Below are positions 36,364 through 46,431 of a stretch of 64,000 nucleotides of DNA, piece after piece; position 1 is the first letter of the stretch; each line of letters begins with the position of its first letter. The notes below the pieces were generated by a model. That model ran no database searches. It saw nothing but the letters and a program-made list of their open reading frames with translations, and was not told the DNA's origin. Location: contig NZ_RCWB01000009.1 of the NCBI RefSeq assembly GCF_018448885.1, forward strand, positions 1-64,000. The letters are read 5' to 3'. The DNA is from Photorhabdus caribbeanensis. Its GTDB lineage: Bacteria; Pseudomonadota; Gammaproteobacteria; Enterobacterales; Enterobacteriaceae. Made by a program: the position numbers and the translations under genes.

Positions 36364-37440
36364 ATGAAGTTTTTAATTAATACTGATGTCGCTAACTGGG
36401 TTTCGCATAAAGATTGGTTTAACGTTCCATTGCGATTATTTGTCGTTCTACAGGATGATGATGGTTCTGTACCATTAGATACTTACAAAAGTAAAATTGT
36501 AGTGAATGGTTTGAATGAGGGTGAATACGAAGTTGTAAGTAGCGATAACGTATTCAATCCTGTTAGTAGAGCATTTGAAATTTTAGTAAAAATTAAAACA
36601 GATCAGAAGGTTAACGCTACAATTGGTTTTGAGGCTGAAGTAACGGATGCGAATGGTGGTGTGGTAGCGAAAGCGGTTCTGGATCGATTTAAATTGAAAT
36701 CAGTAGGATTGGCAGCACCTGTATATCCAGCGTATTATGATAATGTTATTAGCAGTGACGATATAAAGGCAGGAGTTAAAGTACTTTTCACTGATTCCAA
36801 TATATCAGATAAACATGAATTGAAATTTGTTTTTGATAATAACAATGTTGAAATTGTTCCTGGTGTACAAAATAGCAGTGATATTCGTAGTTTGCCTGTA
36901 AAAAATGCTCTTCTTACTGAAGGTAAACATGATAGCCTTTATTATACTATTAGTGAAAGCGGTACTGCTAGATTTTCGGCTGTTCAACGTGTGCTTGTGG
37001 AACTTGATAAAGATTCTGAGACGGTTCAGGTTCGTCGTGATTTAGAAGTGCCTTACATTAAAGAGTATGATGAAAATAGAGGCCGACCAATTGGTGAAAG
37101 TATTATTGAGTATGACATCAATATTTTGGTCAGCGATATTAAACTTAAAGACAAGCAATTGAAAAAAGGGACAGTGCATATCAGAGGATATTCTGCTGAT
37201 GATCGGGATACAGGGGAGTTGGTATTAAAGATAGATTCTTTACAAGGTAGTGAAGATAATGTTTTCCAATTGGCTGTAATTAATCCTGAAAAAAATGCTG
37301 ATGGTCAACCAGGTGGAATTGATTTCTTTAATTATATAGGTAATGGCTTGGTGAAAATTCATTATGAAATATCATTTATTGGTGAAGTGAATATACTGCA
37401 TAAATCGAAAGAAAAAATTTATAAAGTAGCTCTGGATTAA
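36364..37440 (+). CDS. unknown 358-residue protein
   Basis: Not recognised. ATG 36364 follows GATGAGGAAAAGTC, a fair ribosome site. No signal peptide or membrane helix. The sequence is acidic with alternating hydrophobic and polar stretches suggesting beta-sandwich repeats (VPLRLFVVLQDDDGSVPLD; GFEAEVTDANGGVVAKAVLD; YDINILVSDIKLKDKQLKKG). It is framed by tRNA-Asn copies 3 and 4 and by terminators, is AT-rich, and has no partner gene. This fits a transferred cargo gene, perhaps a secreted or inclusion-type protein, but no function is supported. Confidence 0.75.
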   Translation: MKFLINTDVANWVSHKDWFNVPLRLFVVLQDDDGSVPLDTYKSKIVVNGLNEGEYEVVSSDNVFNPVSRAFEILVKIKTDQKVNATIGFEAEVTDANGGVVAKAVLDRFKLKSVGLAAPVYPAYYDNVISSDDIKAGVKVLFTDSNISDKHELKFVFDNNNVEIVPGVQNSSDIRSLPVKNALLTEGKHDSLYYTISESGTARFSAVQRVLVELDKDSETVQVRRDLEVPYIKEYDENRGRPIGESIIEYDINILVSDIKLKDKQLKKGTVHIRGYSADDRDTGELVLKIDSLQGSEDNVFQLAVINPEKNADGQPGGIDFFNYIGNGLVKIHYEISFIGEVNILHKSKEKIYKVALD

Positions 37441-37481
37441 TCAGCTTGGTGCCTGTGAATGTGTTATTGCTTAAATAGCAT

Positions 37482-37507
37482 AAAAGCCCAATGAAAATTG
37501 GGCTTTT
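37482..37507. terminator. bidirectional terminator between the unknown gene and tRNA-Asn copy 4
   Basis: AAAAGCCCAAT (37482-37492) and ATTGGGCTTTT (37497-37507); a T-run on both strands. Confidence 0.88.
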
Positions 37508-37564
37508 ATTCGCATTAACTGCTGGAGCGCTAGAGATCCGTTTTCCTACCTCTAGACTTAAATT

Positions 37565-37640
37565 TGGCTCCTCCAACTGGACTTGAACCAGTGACATACG
37601 GATTAACAGTCCGCCGTTCTACCGACTGAACTATGGAGGA
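37565..37640 (-). tRNA. tRNA-Asn(GUU), copy 4
   Basis: 76 nt, mature sequence like copy 2 (GGTTCAAGTCC). Promoter TTGACA-17-TAGTAT lies to its right (about 37661-37690). Confidence 0.97.
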
Positions 37641-37784
37641 ATCGTTCTTGGGAACGGGGCGAATACTAGCGATCAATTGAAACACTGTCAACGCAAAAAA
37701 GCTGACTATTTTGTTACTTGCTTGTCATATGAGCGCATTGGCTTATAATTGTGCTATTTTACTGAAATTGAGTACCTTTGTTCA

Positions 37785-38288
37785 TTAGCGGCTATCTATG
37801 AGTAACGATGTTGCTATATGTGATTGTTCAGGAAACGTCATGATATAAACATCATAAAAATGAATTTCACCTTTCATTTGTATAATACGTTTGATTTCAT
37901 CTTTTATTGCTAATGGAACATTGGGATGGGAACAAAGCTCTTTGATTGCACAATCTGAGATTTTTTCGCTGACGAACCATTCGCCGTTGTAACATACCCG
38001 TAGATCAAGTACGCCGATATCATCAAACCGATACACTGGTTTGATTTCGAATAATAAAACCGCTGACATAATAATGAAGAGTACTGTAAAAGCTAGCAGT
38101 GAAAGTAAACTAAAATATGGGGCGTACCAGATAAGTGCGGCGAGAAACAGGTAGGATACAAGCATAGCCAAGCAAAGATAAGGGTGGTTACTGATAAACT
38201 GGCTGTTAAAACGAGGTTTACCATCACGTTGTTCTTCAATGTTGATTCGTTCAAGATCTTGAATCAGTATCTGTTTAATAATATTCAT
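37785..38288 (-). CDS. ylaC: inner-membrane protein YlaC
   Basis: 167 residues. Matches the enterobacterial YlaC pattern: KPRFNSQFISNHPYL, two membrane helices (about 35-55 and 60-80), then DIGVLDLRVCYNGEWF and GEIHFYDVYIMTF. Function unknown. A single gene, in no visible operon. Confidence 0.88.
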   Translation of the reverse strand: MNIIKQILIQDLERINIEEQRDGKPRFNSQFISNHPYLCLAMLVSYLFLAALIWYAPYFSLLSLLAFTVLFIIMSAVLLFEIKPVYRFDDIGVLDLRVCYNGEWFVSEKISDCAIKELCSHPNVPLAIKDEIKRIIQMKGEIHFYDVYIMTFPEQSHIATSLLIDSR

Positions 38289-38771
38289 ATATTGACCTGA
38301 TTAAGCAAAGGAAAAATGAAATATTTTCATCACTATTTGTCCTTGAGGTTAGCATGGGGAAGGTGATCTTACGTAGATCAGTTGTTTTATTTTAATCTGC
38401 CAACTGTTATTGACTGAGATTAACTCTAGTGCTTTCATTAAGATAAAGGTTGAATAAATCAAAAAAATTTATAACTAATGACACTGTTTGTTAAATTATT
38501 GCTTTAATAATGAGCATAAATATTTTTTTTAAAACACCAATGCATAAAAAGGTTGATATTCCTTTTCTATCATGAGTTAATGCAGCCGGCCTGATAAACA
38601 GACCTACTTTATGTACGACATCTTGAGTTAATGAGTTATGTGTAAGTGTTATCCTCAGATAGCCTTTGTTGACGCGTTTCCTTCTTAGTGCCTCCATAAG
38701 TAATAGCTGATATAACTGGCCAATACATGCCCAATGGTGGCAAAATTTTTTTGATATATAGGAAAGTCACA
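38289..38771. other. gap between ylaC and the cold-shock gene
   Basis: 483 bp without a supported gene. The last 100 bp should hold the cold-shock promoter and untranslated leader. A 68-codon minus-strand frame (38491-38697) is not convincing. Confidence 0.4.
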
Positions 38772-38984
38772 ATGTCTGACAAAATGAAAGGTCAAGTGAA
38801 GTGGTTCAACGAGTCTAAAGGCTTCGGTTTCATCACCCCAGCTGACGGTAGCAAAGACGTATTCGTTCACTTCTCTGCCATTCAGGGTAACGGTTTCAAA
38901 ACTTTGGCAGAAGGCCAGAACGTAGAATTCACCATTGAAAATGGTGCTAAAGGTCCAGCAGCAGCAAACGTAACCGCTATCTGA
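38772..38984 (+). CDS. cspE: cold-shock protein, CspE/CspA type
   Basis: ATG at 38772 after AGGAAA; 70 residues. RNA/ssDNA-binding OB fold with RNP1 (KGFGFI) and RNP2 (VFVHFS), and the start [19 protein letters not shown]. The sequence sits between E. coli CspE (NESKGFGF) and CspA ([12 protein letters not shown] end), so the symbol is provisional. RNA chaperone. Confidence 0.92.
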   Translation: MSDKMKGQVKWFNESKGFGFITPADGSKDVFVHFSAIQGNGFKTLAEGQNVEFTIENGAKGPAAANVTAI

Positions 38985-39001
38985 TTGCTTGGATGATTTT
39001 C

Positions 39002-39040
39002 AAGCCCGTCGCTATTTCCTATAGCGGTGGGCTTTTTCTT
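39002..39040 (+). terminator. terminator of the cold-shock gene
   Basis: AAGCCCGTCGCTAT with TTCC loop and ATAGCGGTGGGCTT, followed by TTTCTT. Confidence 0.85.
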
Positions 39041-39301
39041 GGTTGAGAGTCATATCTTTCTTTACTTATTAATTACTCCTGATTATACTTCGTGCAAATT
39101 TTATTGGAGAGATAGCCATTGGACAGTCAAAGTTTTCAGTTAAATAGACAATAAAACGGTAAGCTGTTCATTTCCTTCCGATTTGCTGCTTGCCAAATAA
39201 AGCGGGCAGTACCACTCAAAATATCTGAGCTGTACTTACTCAAAAAATAGCGTCATCTGGTACTTAGTCAAGTAACCAAGATAGTATATTGGGTTTTTAT
39301 T

Positions 39302-39352
39302 ATGCTGTTATATATTTACGCTTTGTTACCTCCTGGTATGGGCAGAAAATAG
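39302..39352 (+). promoter_or_regulatory. possible mgtC leader peptide
   Basis: A 16-codon frame MLLYIYALLPPGMGRK with tandem prolines lies about 85 bp before mgtC and is followed at once by a GCTGAA/TTCAGC hairpin (39354-39372), then TGTGCA/TGCACA (39383-39403). Known: Salmonella mgtCBR has a leader with short proline-containing ORFs that sense translation. Inference: a similar attenuator. The ribosome site is weak. Confidence 0.3.
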
Positions 39353-39437
39353 GGCTGAATTAAACATTCAGCATACATTTCTGTGTGCAAAATAAATGCA
39401 CATGATTATTTATCCATTTGGTTGTATGGAGAATGTC

Positions 39438-40136
39438 ATGTTAATAACTCCTTTTGTCTTTCATTTATTATCGGCAATGTGTTTTGGTGCATTAATTGGT
39501 GCTGAGCGCCAGTGGCGCCAACGTATGGCAGGTTTAAGAACTAATGCATTAGTTGCAACTGGTGCGGCAGTTTTTATCCTCAGCTCAATAACAACTTCAC
39601 CCGATAGTGCCGGTCGTATTGCTGCGCAAGTTGTTTCAGGTATTGGTTTCCTTGGTGCTGGTGTCATTATGCGGGAAGGCATGAATATTCGTGGATTAAA
39701 TACCGCAGCAACCCTATGGTGCTCGGCTGGAATTGGTGTGCTGTGTGGTCTTGGGCAATATTGGCTAGCTGCGATAGCAACCGCGATTATTCTTTGCGCA
39801 AATATATTGTTACGTGAAGCGGCTCAACGTATTAATTTACAACCCAGGCAGCAGGCTATTGATCAGGTACAGTGCTATAAAATTCACATAGTGTGTGACA
39901 GTGATGACGAAATTCTGGTGAGAACTTTGGTATTACAGGCTCTCAATGGAGTAGCTGTGAGGTTACAATCACTGAGTTTCGCTGATAGGGTTCAACCTGG
40001 AAAATTTGAAGTGCGTGCTGAAGTGTTAGCAACACTGGCGGAGCAAAAAGAGATAGAAGCAATTGTTTGTCGTATAAGTCTGGAAAAGAGCGTTAGCTCG
40101 ATAAACTGGAAAATTGCTTCTGAACCACCGATCTGA
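39438..40136 (+). CDS. mgtC: virulence-associated membrane protein MgtC
   Basis: Start taken at ATG 39438 (MLITPFVFHLLSAMCFGAL), with GGAG 7 bp upstream; 232 residues. Very close to Salmonella MgtC: GALIGAERQWRQRMAGLRTN, TSPDSAGRIAAQVVSGIGFL, AGVIMREGMNIRGLNTAATL. Four or five N-terminal helices and a C-terminal ACT-like cytoplasmic domain. Known: needed for growth in low magnesium and in macrophages, and restrains the F-ATPase in Salmonella. Here the mgtB partner is broken. Confidence 0.96.
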   Translation: MLITPFVFHLLSAMCFGALIGAERQWRQRMAGLRTNALVATGAAVFILSSITTSPDSAGRIAAQVVSGIGFLGAGVIMREGMNIRGLNTAATLWCSAGIGVLCGLGQYWLAAIATAIILCANILLREAAQRINLQPRQQAIDQVQCYKIHIVCDSDDEILVRTLVLQALNGVAVRLQSLSFADRVQPGKFEVRAEVLATLAEQKEIEAIVCRISLEKSVSSINWKIASEPPI

Positions 40137-40239
40137 AAATCTTTTGTACAAAACAGTAATCATTAGCTTAATAAATAATCACCATTGGCGAATGATGTTT
40201 CGTCATAAGAAACAAACAAGCGTTGCCTATGGTGTGTTT

Positions 40240-41420
40240 TCCAGGTTAGGCGTAGTTTTACCGATCTTGGTACGGAGTAAGCTTGGTTGATTAAAAATTT
40301 GCTTTTACCAGTAATAATTTTGAATGGTATTGTTGATTAATGGCTTCACCAGGTAAAAGTCGTTCGATGCGGTATTTTTAGCCTTGGTCATTGTTGCTGG
40401 ATTGATTGTTAACATTGCTATTCTCATATCAGAATTTAGTTGTGGTAAACCTAATATAGGTATCATACGCGGGTACAGAAAAATTGATGAGTTGATATTT
40501 AATTTGGTTTGCCATCAGTTGCTCGTTACTGTTCAGAATCTTCAATGAAAATATCAATTACTTTCAAAGGCTAAGTAGAAGAAATGATCTAAGTTTGTTC
40601 TTATATAAGAGTAAAATAGATAATAATTCTGCTTGATGGAGAATGTCGTGAAAAAATAATGGAAGTAGCTAATGGTTATCACCAGACAAGATTTTAGAGC
40701 ATTAATTTAACAGTTCGATATTTATCCGATGATAAAGTAAAAACGCGGGTCATCTTTATGGTGATGATATTACAGGAGTTACTAACTTTCCTTGAGTTAG
40801 TAGAGATGAATGTAGTCTCTGTTATTTCTGTATTAAGAGAGAGTGGAGTGGCAGCAAGAGTTCTTACCAAGGGTAACACTACATTAGTGTCAGGATTTGT
40901 CGTGGTTTAGGGTTAGGATTCAAAGTTATTTTAGCATGCTAACAAACAGAACTGATGGCTACTGAAATCTTGAGAAATGAAATCAAATTGGTATTTAAAT
41001 TGCGCATCATAAAAATCTTGTGTTGCAAAAGAACGGGTATACGGTTGGCTTCTTGATGATAACATTAATGATGCTATGGTATTGAGATCCACTGATGTGG
41101 GAGTTTTTGTTAGCAAGGGTACAGATAGTGCAAAAAAGCGATAGATATTACCAGCCTTGGTAAGAACTTAAGGGGGTTAAATGAAGGGAGAGTTAAGAGA
41201 AGAGGGCGAGAGGGAGTATTATCAAGTGCTTGAATATAACGGCAAGTTTGAACTTTGGTAATGTTTTTTCAATGTTGATTAGCAGAGCTTTTATTCCACT
41301 CTTTCTGGTAAAAAATATTCACTTACTAGTACAAGATCTGACGAATGATATTTCTTAGCTTTTTATATTGGGATTAAAACGGATTAAACAGTTCCTGAGA
41401 AGAACATTATAAATGAGGTA
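40240..41420 (+). pseudogene. mgtB: decayed mgtB-type magnesium P-type ATPase
   Basis: No open frame survives, but pieces in shifting frames follow MgtA/MgtB order: MVLLINGFTR (from 40324) then LALVIVAGLIVNIAILISEF; LLTFLELVEM and SVLRESGVAARVLTKGNTT (about 40780-40880; intact form TFLDPPKES...VLTGDN); TVGFL then DDNINDAMVLRSTDVGVFV (about 41035-41115; intact GDGINDAPALR.ADVGI); LNITASLNFGNVFSMLISRA (from about 41231); HLLVQDLTNDIS. The stretch holding the phosphorylation DKTGT site is missing. It lies 100 bp after mgtC, the order of the Salmonella mgtCB operon. Confidence 0.87.
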
Positions 41421-43140
41421 TTAAAAATATTGGATATTCTATAGTGTTGGAGGAGCTAGCTTGTGTCATTTTTGGTTGTGTGGATATATATATTGATATT
41501 TGTTGTTTTTTTAGTTAAAAACTCTGATTGCCGAGTTTTATTTCAGCCAGATTAGTGTATTGAATTGTTATCTTCTCGAATATTTTTTGTTCGTATATTG
41601 TTCGCATAAAGGATGTGTTTTGTCCAAAAAACAGGGAAATTTCCAGTGTTATTGATTACATAATTGATAATGATTCTCGATAGCTATATTCCATTTTTGT
41701 TTGATGAACTATTGGGTTTTGTGTCTTTACTCTGAGAGTATTTTCTGTGACTAGGTTAGGTTGTAATCGGTTGTGGCATTAACTGTCATGTTTAATGAAT
41801 AATTATAATGACTTGGAAAATTATCACTACTATTTATATGGTTAAATAAATTTCTTATCAAAATCCTCTCTCCTCCATTTTTTCATGAAATATCAGGGTA
41901 CTTCTGTTACTAGTAATTATTAATTTCATTACCTTGGTTGAAAATGATATTGGTTTTATTTCTATTAATTATTTTTGTAATAAATGTCAATTAATTATTT
42001 TTTTCCTGAATAGTTAATTATTTTATCTATTATTATATAAAAAAATGACGTTTGTGATATACATTAATGACGTCATTAACTATGTTTTATATATGAAAAT
42101 AATGTTTTTGGGATGGTGATCGTAAATATTACATGAAATAATGAAAGATGAAGAAATGACTTTTAATATTTCATTTGGTTTGTATTATAAGAATATGTGA
42201 GTTCGGAAATGGTGTGTGTGTTTTATTTAAATATTAATTCGTAAACTATCCATTTCTTGTGTTATATAAATGGTGGTAATTTAATTTATGATGAATATTT
42301 AGCAAGGTTATATATTTTTGTAATTTGAAAACTTTATTGTTGGAATTGTATCTCTTATGGAGCTTTAAAGCAGATTTTAAGGGTAATAAATTACATTCAG
42401 TCCGTTTAAAATGCCTAATGTTTTTAAAATATATATATTGATAATGTGTAAATTTAATTAATGGTTAATTTGAAGCACGAAGATTCAAGATGAAAAAGAT
42501 AAAGTAATCAATCGAAGGATTTTGCGTATTATTATATTATGAGGTATGATTTTTGATAAATTTTTCTAATGTTTTTTGTCGCTATTTGGGTTGTCAGGAG
42601 TCGAAATAGACCGATTTTTCTGGCCATCTCTATGCTGGATATTGATTGTTATGCAATCAATAAGATGTTGTTATAGTTGTTTTTTTATTCATTATCTTAC
42701 TGTATTTTATGCTATTTTTGTATGGTTAGTGTTATCTGTACGTGGTGGTATGCATTTTTAGTTAAGCCTTTTGGTTAAAAAAAGTACAAATCTAAACGAA
42801 AAGTGATCATACCAGTATCTTTTTTGCAACCAAATTTTACATAAAATTAATCTGGTTTATCGTTCAAATGGCGATACCGGATCTCAGAATAAGATTATTG
42901 TTTACACTTGTTACTCAAGGATAAAACTGTCTTTTTTGGTGTTAGTTTGACTCAGGATAGGATTTTTTATCGTTATTTTAAATTTATAAGTTTAATAGAT
43001 CGTATAAAATCAAAAAATATATCTAATATTTTTATTTAGATAATTTAACTTATTAAAATTGAGAATTCGGATTTTATTTAATTGTTTGAATAGTTAATGA
43101 GCAATTCATCGATTAAATGCATATTAAAAGCCCTTGTTTT
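41421..43140. other. 1.7-kb AT-rich stretch upstream of flhDC, no gene seen
   Basis: The first 100 bp may still be mgtB remnant. The rest is very AT-rich with many stops in all frames. A 61-codon frame at 42576-42761 begins with TTG and has no ribosome site. Part of it may serve as the long flhDC control region. Confidence 0.5.
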
Positions 43141-43156
43141 TGTGAGTTATGTCACA
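43141..43156. promoter_or_regulatory. CRP-cAMP site upstream of flhD
   Basis: TGTGA-GTTATG-TCACA matches the CRP consensus in both half-sites. It is 322 bp before flhD. Known: flhDC of E. coli is activated by CRP from a long upstream leader. Confidence 0.8.
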
Positions 43157-43477
43157 TAGTATTTAAAATTGCGCTCTCTTTCCGTTGTATAAGTTGATGA
43201 TTCAGGAGTAAAGTTGTTCCGTATTAAGAATATTCTTAATCGCCAATGAAAAATGTTATATCAGGTAACGCAATAATACTTTTGTAGCTCACTACCGTAA
43301 TATTTTTGAAGTTGGATGAATCAAAAGTAATACAAAAGATGGTTACTGCTCTGACTAAGCCTGTATATTTTAGTTATGTAAGAGATTATTAATCCCTAAG
43401 CTATTTTAGGAATTTTGTCACGAGTGGTTTTTCGAACACTTAACTGATTTTTTAATGTAATCGGACGGGATAGAGAA

Positions 43478-43828
43478 ATGAGTACGGTTGAATTGCTCAA
43501 ACATATTTATGACATAAATTTATCGTATTTGCTTTTAGCTCAGCGATTAATTAACCATGAAAAAGCATCAGCGATGTTCCGTTTAGGTATTAGTGATTCT
43601 ATGGCTGATACGTTGTCTGAATTGACATTACCTCAGTTGGTCAAGCTCGCTGAGACTAATCAATTAGTCTGTAATTTCCGGTTCGAAGACAGTGAAACTA
43701 TTCAGCAGCTTACTAGGGAATCTCGTGTGGATGATTTACAACAAATACATACAGGCATTTTGTTATCTACTCATTTGTTTCAGAAGTTATCTTCGAAAGA
43801 CGATACGTCAGTGAAAAAAAGAGCATAA
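43478..43828 (+). CDS. flhD: flagellar master regulator subunit FlhD
   Basis: 116 residues, the usual length. With FlhC forms the FlhD4C2 activator of class II flagellar promoters. Typical start [20 protein letters not shown] and [20 protein letters not shown]. The only gap to flhC is 3 bp. Its control region is unusually long (see the CRP site). Confidence 0.97.
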   Translation: MSTVELLKHIYDINLSYLLLAQRLINHEKASAMFRLGISDSMADTLSELTLPQLVKLAETNQLVCNFRFEDSETIQQLTRESRVDDLQQIHTGILLSTHLFQKLSSKDDTSVKKRA

Positions 43829-43831
43829 GAG

Positions 43832-44413
43832 ATGGCCGAGAAAAGTATAGTTCAAGAAGCTAAGGATATACAGTTGGCGATGGAACTCATCACTTTGGGG
43901 GCACGGTTACAAATGCTTGAAAGTGAAACGCAATTGAGCAGAGGGCGACTAATTAAGCTTTATAAAGAATTGAGGGGGAGCCCTCCGCCTAAAGGGATGC
44001 TGCCTTTTTCAACAGATTGGTTTATGACGTGGGAACAGAATATTCATTCATCGATGTTCTATAATGCCTACCGTTTTTTACTCAAGAGTGGTTATTGTGA
44101 AGGTGTAGAAGCTGTTGTTAAAGCGTATCGACTCTATCTTGAACAATGTCCTCCTGTTGAAGGAGACGCCCCGGTTTTGGCGTTGACTCGTGCCTGGACT
44201 CTGGTACGTTTTGTCGACAGTGGCATGTTGCAACCTTCACAGTGCCGTACCTGTGGTGGAACTTTTATTACTCATGCTCATCAACCTGTGAATAGCTTTG
44301 TTTGCAGCCTTTGCCAACCGCCATCACGCGCAGTAAAAAAACGTAAACTTTCCTCTCAATCTGCCGATACTAATTCACAACTGCTGGATGGACTTGCTCA
44401 GCACGCAGTGTGA
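43832..44413 (+). CDS. flhC: flagellar master regulator subunit FlhC
   Basis: 193 residues. DNA-contacting, zinc-bearing partner of FlhD: four cysteines in CRTCGGTF and [26 protein letters not shown] and [19 protein letters not shown] are diagnostic. A 12-bp stem-loop follows the stop. Confidence 0.97.
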   Translation: MAEKSIVQEAKDIQLAMELITLGARLQMLESETQLSRGRLIKLYKELRGSPPPKGMLPFSTDWFMTWEQNIHSSMFYNAYRFLLKSGYCEGVEAVVKAYRLYLEQCPPVEGDAPVLALTRAWTLVRFVDSGMLQPSQCRTCGGTFITHAHQPVNSFVCSLCQPPSRAVKKRKLSSQSADTNSQLLDGLAQHAV

Positions 44414-44434
44414 ATTTAAATGGGAAATTATTCC

Positions 44435-44474
44435 TACAGGTTACAGATTTGAATTTTTTCTCCTGTAACCTGTA
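44435..44474 (+). terminator. stem-loop between flhC and motA
   Basis: TACAGGTTACAG (44435-44446) and CTGTAACCTGTA (44463-44474), a perfect 12-bp stem. No strong T-run follows, so partial read-through to motA is possible. Confidence 0.6.
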
Positions 44475-44548
44475 TTGAAACCACAACCATTCTGGATTCA
44501 GACTGTTCAACTTCCCATCCGCTCACCAACTTAGCTAAAGGATATCGC

Positions 44549-45436
44549 GTGTTAGTATTTTTAGGATATATCGTAGTTTTTGGTGCGGTAATCGGTGGTT
44601 ACCTGATTGTAGGTGGTCATTTGGGCGCACTTTATCAACCCGCTGAATTTTTAATTATCACTGGTGCTGGTATCGGTGCTTTCATTGTTGGTAACAACGG
44701 AAAAGCGATTAAGGCAACATTGCGTGTTTTGCCAAAGGTAATGCGTAGATCTAAATATAACAAAGTGATGTATATGGATCTGATGGCGCTGCTTTTCCGG
44801 TTGCTAGCAAAATCCCGCATGCATGGTGTTTTAGCATTAGAGCGAGATATCGAACATCCTCAGCAAAGTGATATTTTCACTCAGTATCCACGTTTGCTTA
44901 AGGATAAGCATTTGATGGATTTTATCACTGACTACATGCGATTGATTGTGAGTGGCAATATGAATCCTCATGAAATTGAAGCTTTGATGGATGAAGAAAT
45001 TGAAACTTATGAACAGGAAAGCGAGATCCCGGCAACCAGTTTGACGATGGTTGGAGATTCACTCCCTGCTTTTGGTATTGTCGCTGCTGTTATGGGGGTG
45101 GTTAATGCTCTGGGTTCGGCAGATCGCCCGGCAGGAGAACTTGGCGTACTGATTGCTCATGCGATGGTTGGGACATTCCTTGGTATTTTGCTGGCCTATG
45201 GTTTTATCTCTCCATTGGCAACATTGCTACGTCAACGCAGCGGTGAACACATTAAAATGATGCAATGCATTAAAGTGACATTGTTATCCAGTCTGAATGG
45301 TTATGCTCCGCAAATTGCTGTTGAATTTGGTCGTAAGACACTATACCTCACAGATCGTCCCTCTTTCACTGAGTTGGAAGAACATGTTCGCCGGGTAAAA
45401 GCACCTGTCCAGCAAGAAACTGAAGAACAAGCATGA
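44549..45436 (+). CDS. motA: flagellar stator protein MotA
   Basis: 295 residues from a GTG start with AAAGGATATC upstream. Four membrane helices; the cytoplasmic loop carries [20 protein letters not shown] (with the charged residues that meet FliG), and the proline region [20 protein letters not shown] is conserved. With MotB makes the proton channel of the motor. Its stop overlaps the motB start (ATGA). Confidence 0.97.
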   Translation: MLVFLGYIVVFGAVIGGYLIVGGHLGALYQPAEFLIITGAGIGAFIVGNNGKAIKATLRVLPKVMRRSKYNKVMYMDLMALLFRLLAKSRMHGVLALERDIEHPQQSDIFTQYPRLLKDKHLMDFITDYMRLIVSGNMNPHEIEALMDEEIETYEQESEIPATSLTMVGDSLPAFGIVAAVMGVVNALGSADRPAGELGVLIAHAMVGTFLGILLAYGFISPLATLLRQRSGEHIKMMQCIKVTLLSSLNGYAPQIAVEFGRKTLYLTDRPSFTELEEHVRRVKAPVQQETEEQA

Positions 45437-46416
45437 AGGCGCGTAACGTCTCTGTCATTAGGGTAAAAAGACGTAAAAGAAATGGCATCAAACATCATGG
45501 TGGTTCATGGAAGATTGCTTATGCTGACTTCATGACTGCCATGATGGCATTTTTTCTGGTTATGTGGCTGCTGGCAATTTCCAGCCCGCAAGAACTGACC
45601 CGAATTGCAGAATATTTCCGTACCCCGTTGCAAGTTGCGATCAATAAAGGAGAACGTAGTAGTGATAGCTCCAATCCTATTCCAGGAGGGGGGGAAGATG
45701 TGCTTCATCAGGAGGGCGATATTCTGCGTCAGGTTGAAGTCGTTGAAGCTAATGATGAGGCCCGCAAATTAAATAGACTGCGTGAGCAACTTGATCAATT
45801 GATCATTACTGATCCTCGCCTTAAAGCATTACGTCCACATTTATTAATTGACATGATGGATGAAGGGCTGCGTATCCAGATTATTGATCGGGAAAATCGG
45901 CCAATGTTTATGGTTGGCAGTGCAAAAGTTGAAAGTTACATGAGTGACATTTTACGGGCTATTGCACCAATTCTGAACGATATTCCCAATAAAATCAGCC
46001 TATCCGGTCATACCGATGACTTGAAATATGCCAATGGTGAACGTGGTTACAGTAACTGGGAACTCTCCGCAGATCGGGCGAATGCATCAAGGAGAGAGCT
46101 ATTGATAGGTGGGCTGGATGAAGGAAAAATATTGCGGGTAGTTGGCATGGCCTCAACGGTTCGTTTGAAGCAGGAAGATGCCAGCGCACCGGTTAACCGT
46201 CGCATCAGTATTTTAGTGCTCAATAAACAAGCGGAAGAGCGAATTGAACAGCAAAACACCGGCAGCGATTCCTTGATTATTAATGATAGTAAGGAAATTC
46301 ACGAGGTGATTGGAAAGGATTCGGCTGAAAGTAGGCCAACACAACAGTCCAATGAAATCACAGTGTCAGTTCAGCCAGCATCACCAAATGCTGAACCTAA
46401 TCGTGATACCGACTAA
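45433..46416 (+). CDS. motB: flagellar stator protein MotB
   Basis: 327 residues. One membrane helix with the proton-carrying aspartate D32 ([19 protein letters not shown]) and a periplasmic OmpA-like peptidoglycan-binding domain ([33 protein letters not shown]). The start overlaps motA. The tail after about 270 is polar and variable, as usual. Confidence 0.97.
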   Translation: MKARNVSVIRVKRRKRNGIKHHGGSWKIAYADFMTAMMAFFLVMWLLAISSPQELTRIAEYFRTPLQVAINKGERSSDSSNPIPGGGEDVLHQEGDILRQVEVVEANDEARKLNRLREQLDQLIITDPRLKALRPHLLIDMMDEGLRIQIIDRENRPMFMVGSAKVESYMSDILRAIAPILNDIPNKISLSGHTDDLKYANGERGYSNWELSADRANASRRELLIGGLDEGKILRVVGMASTVRLKQEDASAPVNRRISILVLNKQAEERIEQQNTGSDSLIINDSKEIHEVIGKDSAESRPTQQSNEITVSVQPASPNAEPNRDTD

Positions 46417-46431
46417 GGTGACAAAGTAACA

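Noticed and set aside
38491..38697. A 68-codon minus-strand frame before the cold-shock gene
   Set aside because: No ribosome site and no recognisable family; it lies in the likely control region of the cold-shock gene.
41666..41684. Fur-box-like GATAATGATTCTCGATA
   Set aside because: About 14 of 19 consensus bases, but no gene or promoter beside it in AT-rich DNA.
42576..42761. A 61-codon hydrophobic frame upstream of flhDC
   Set aside because: TTG start, no ribosome site, in a region with chance AT-rich frames.
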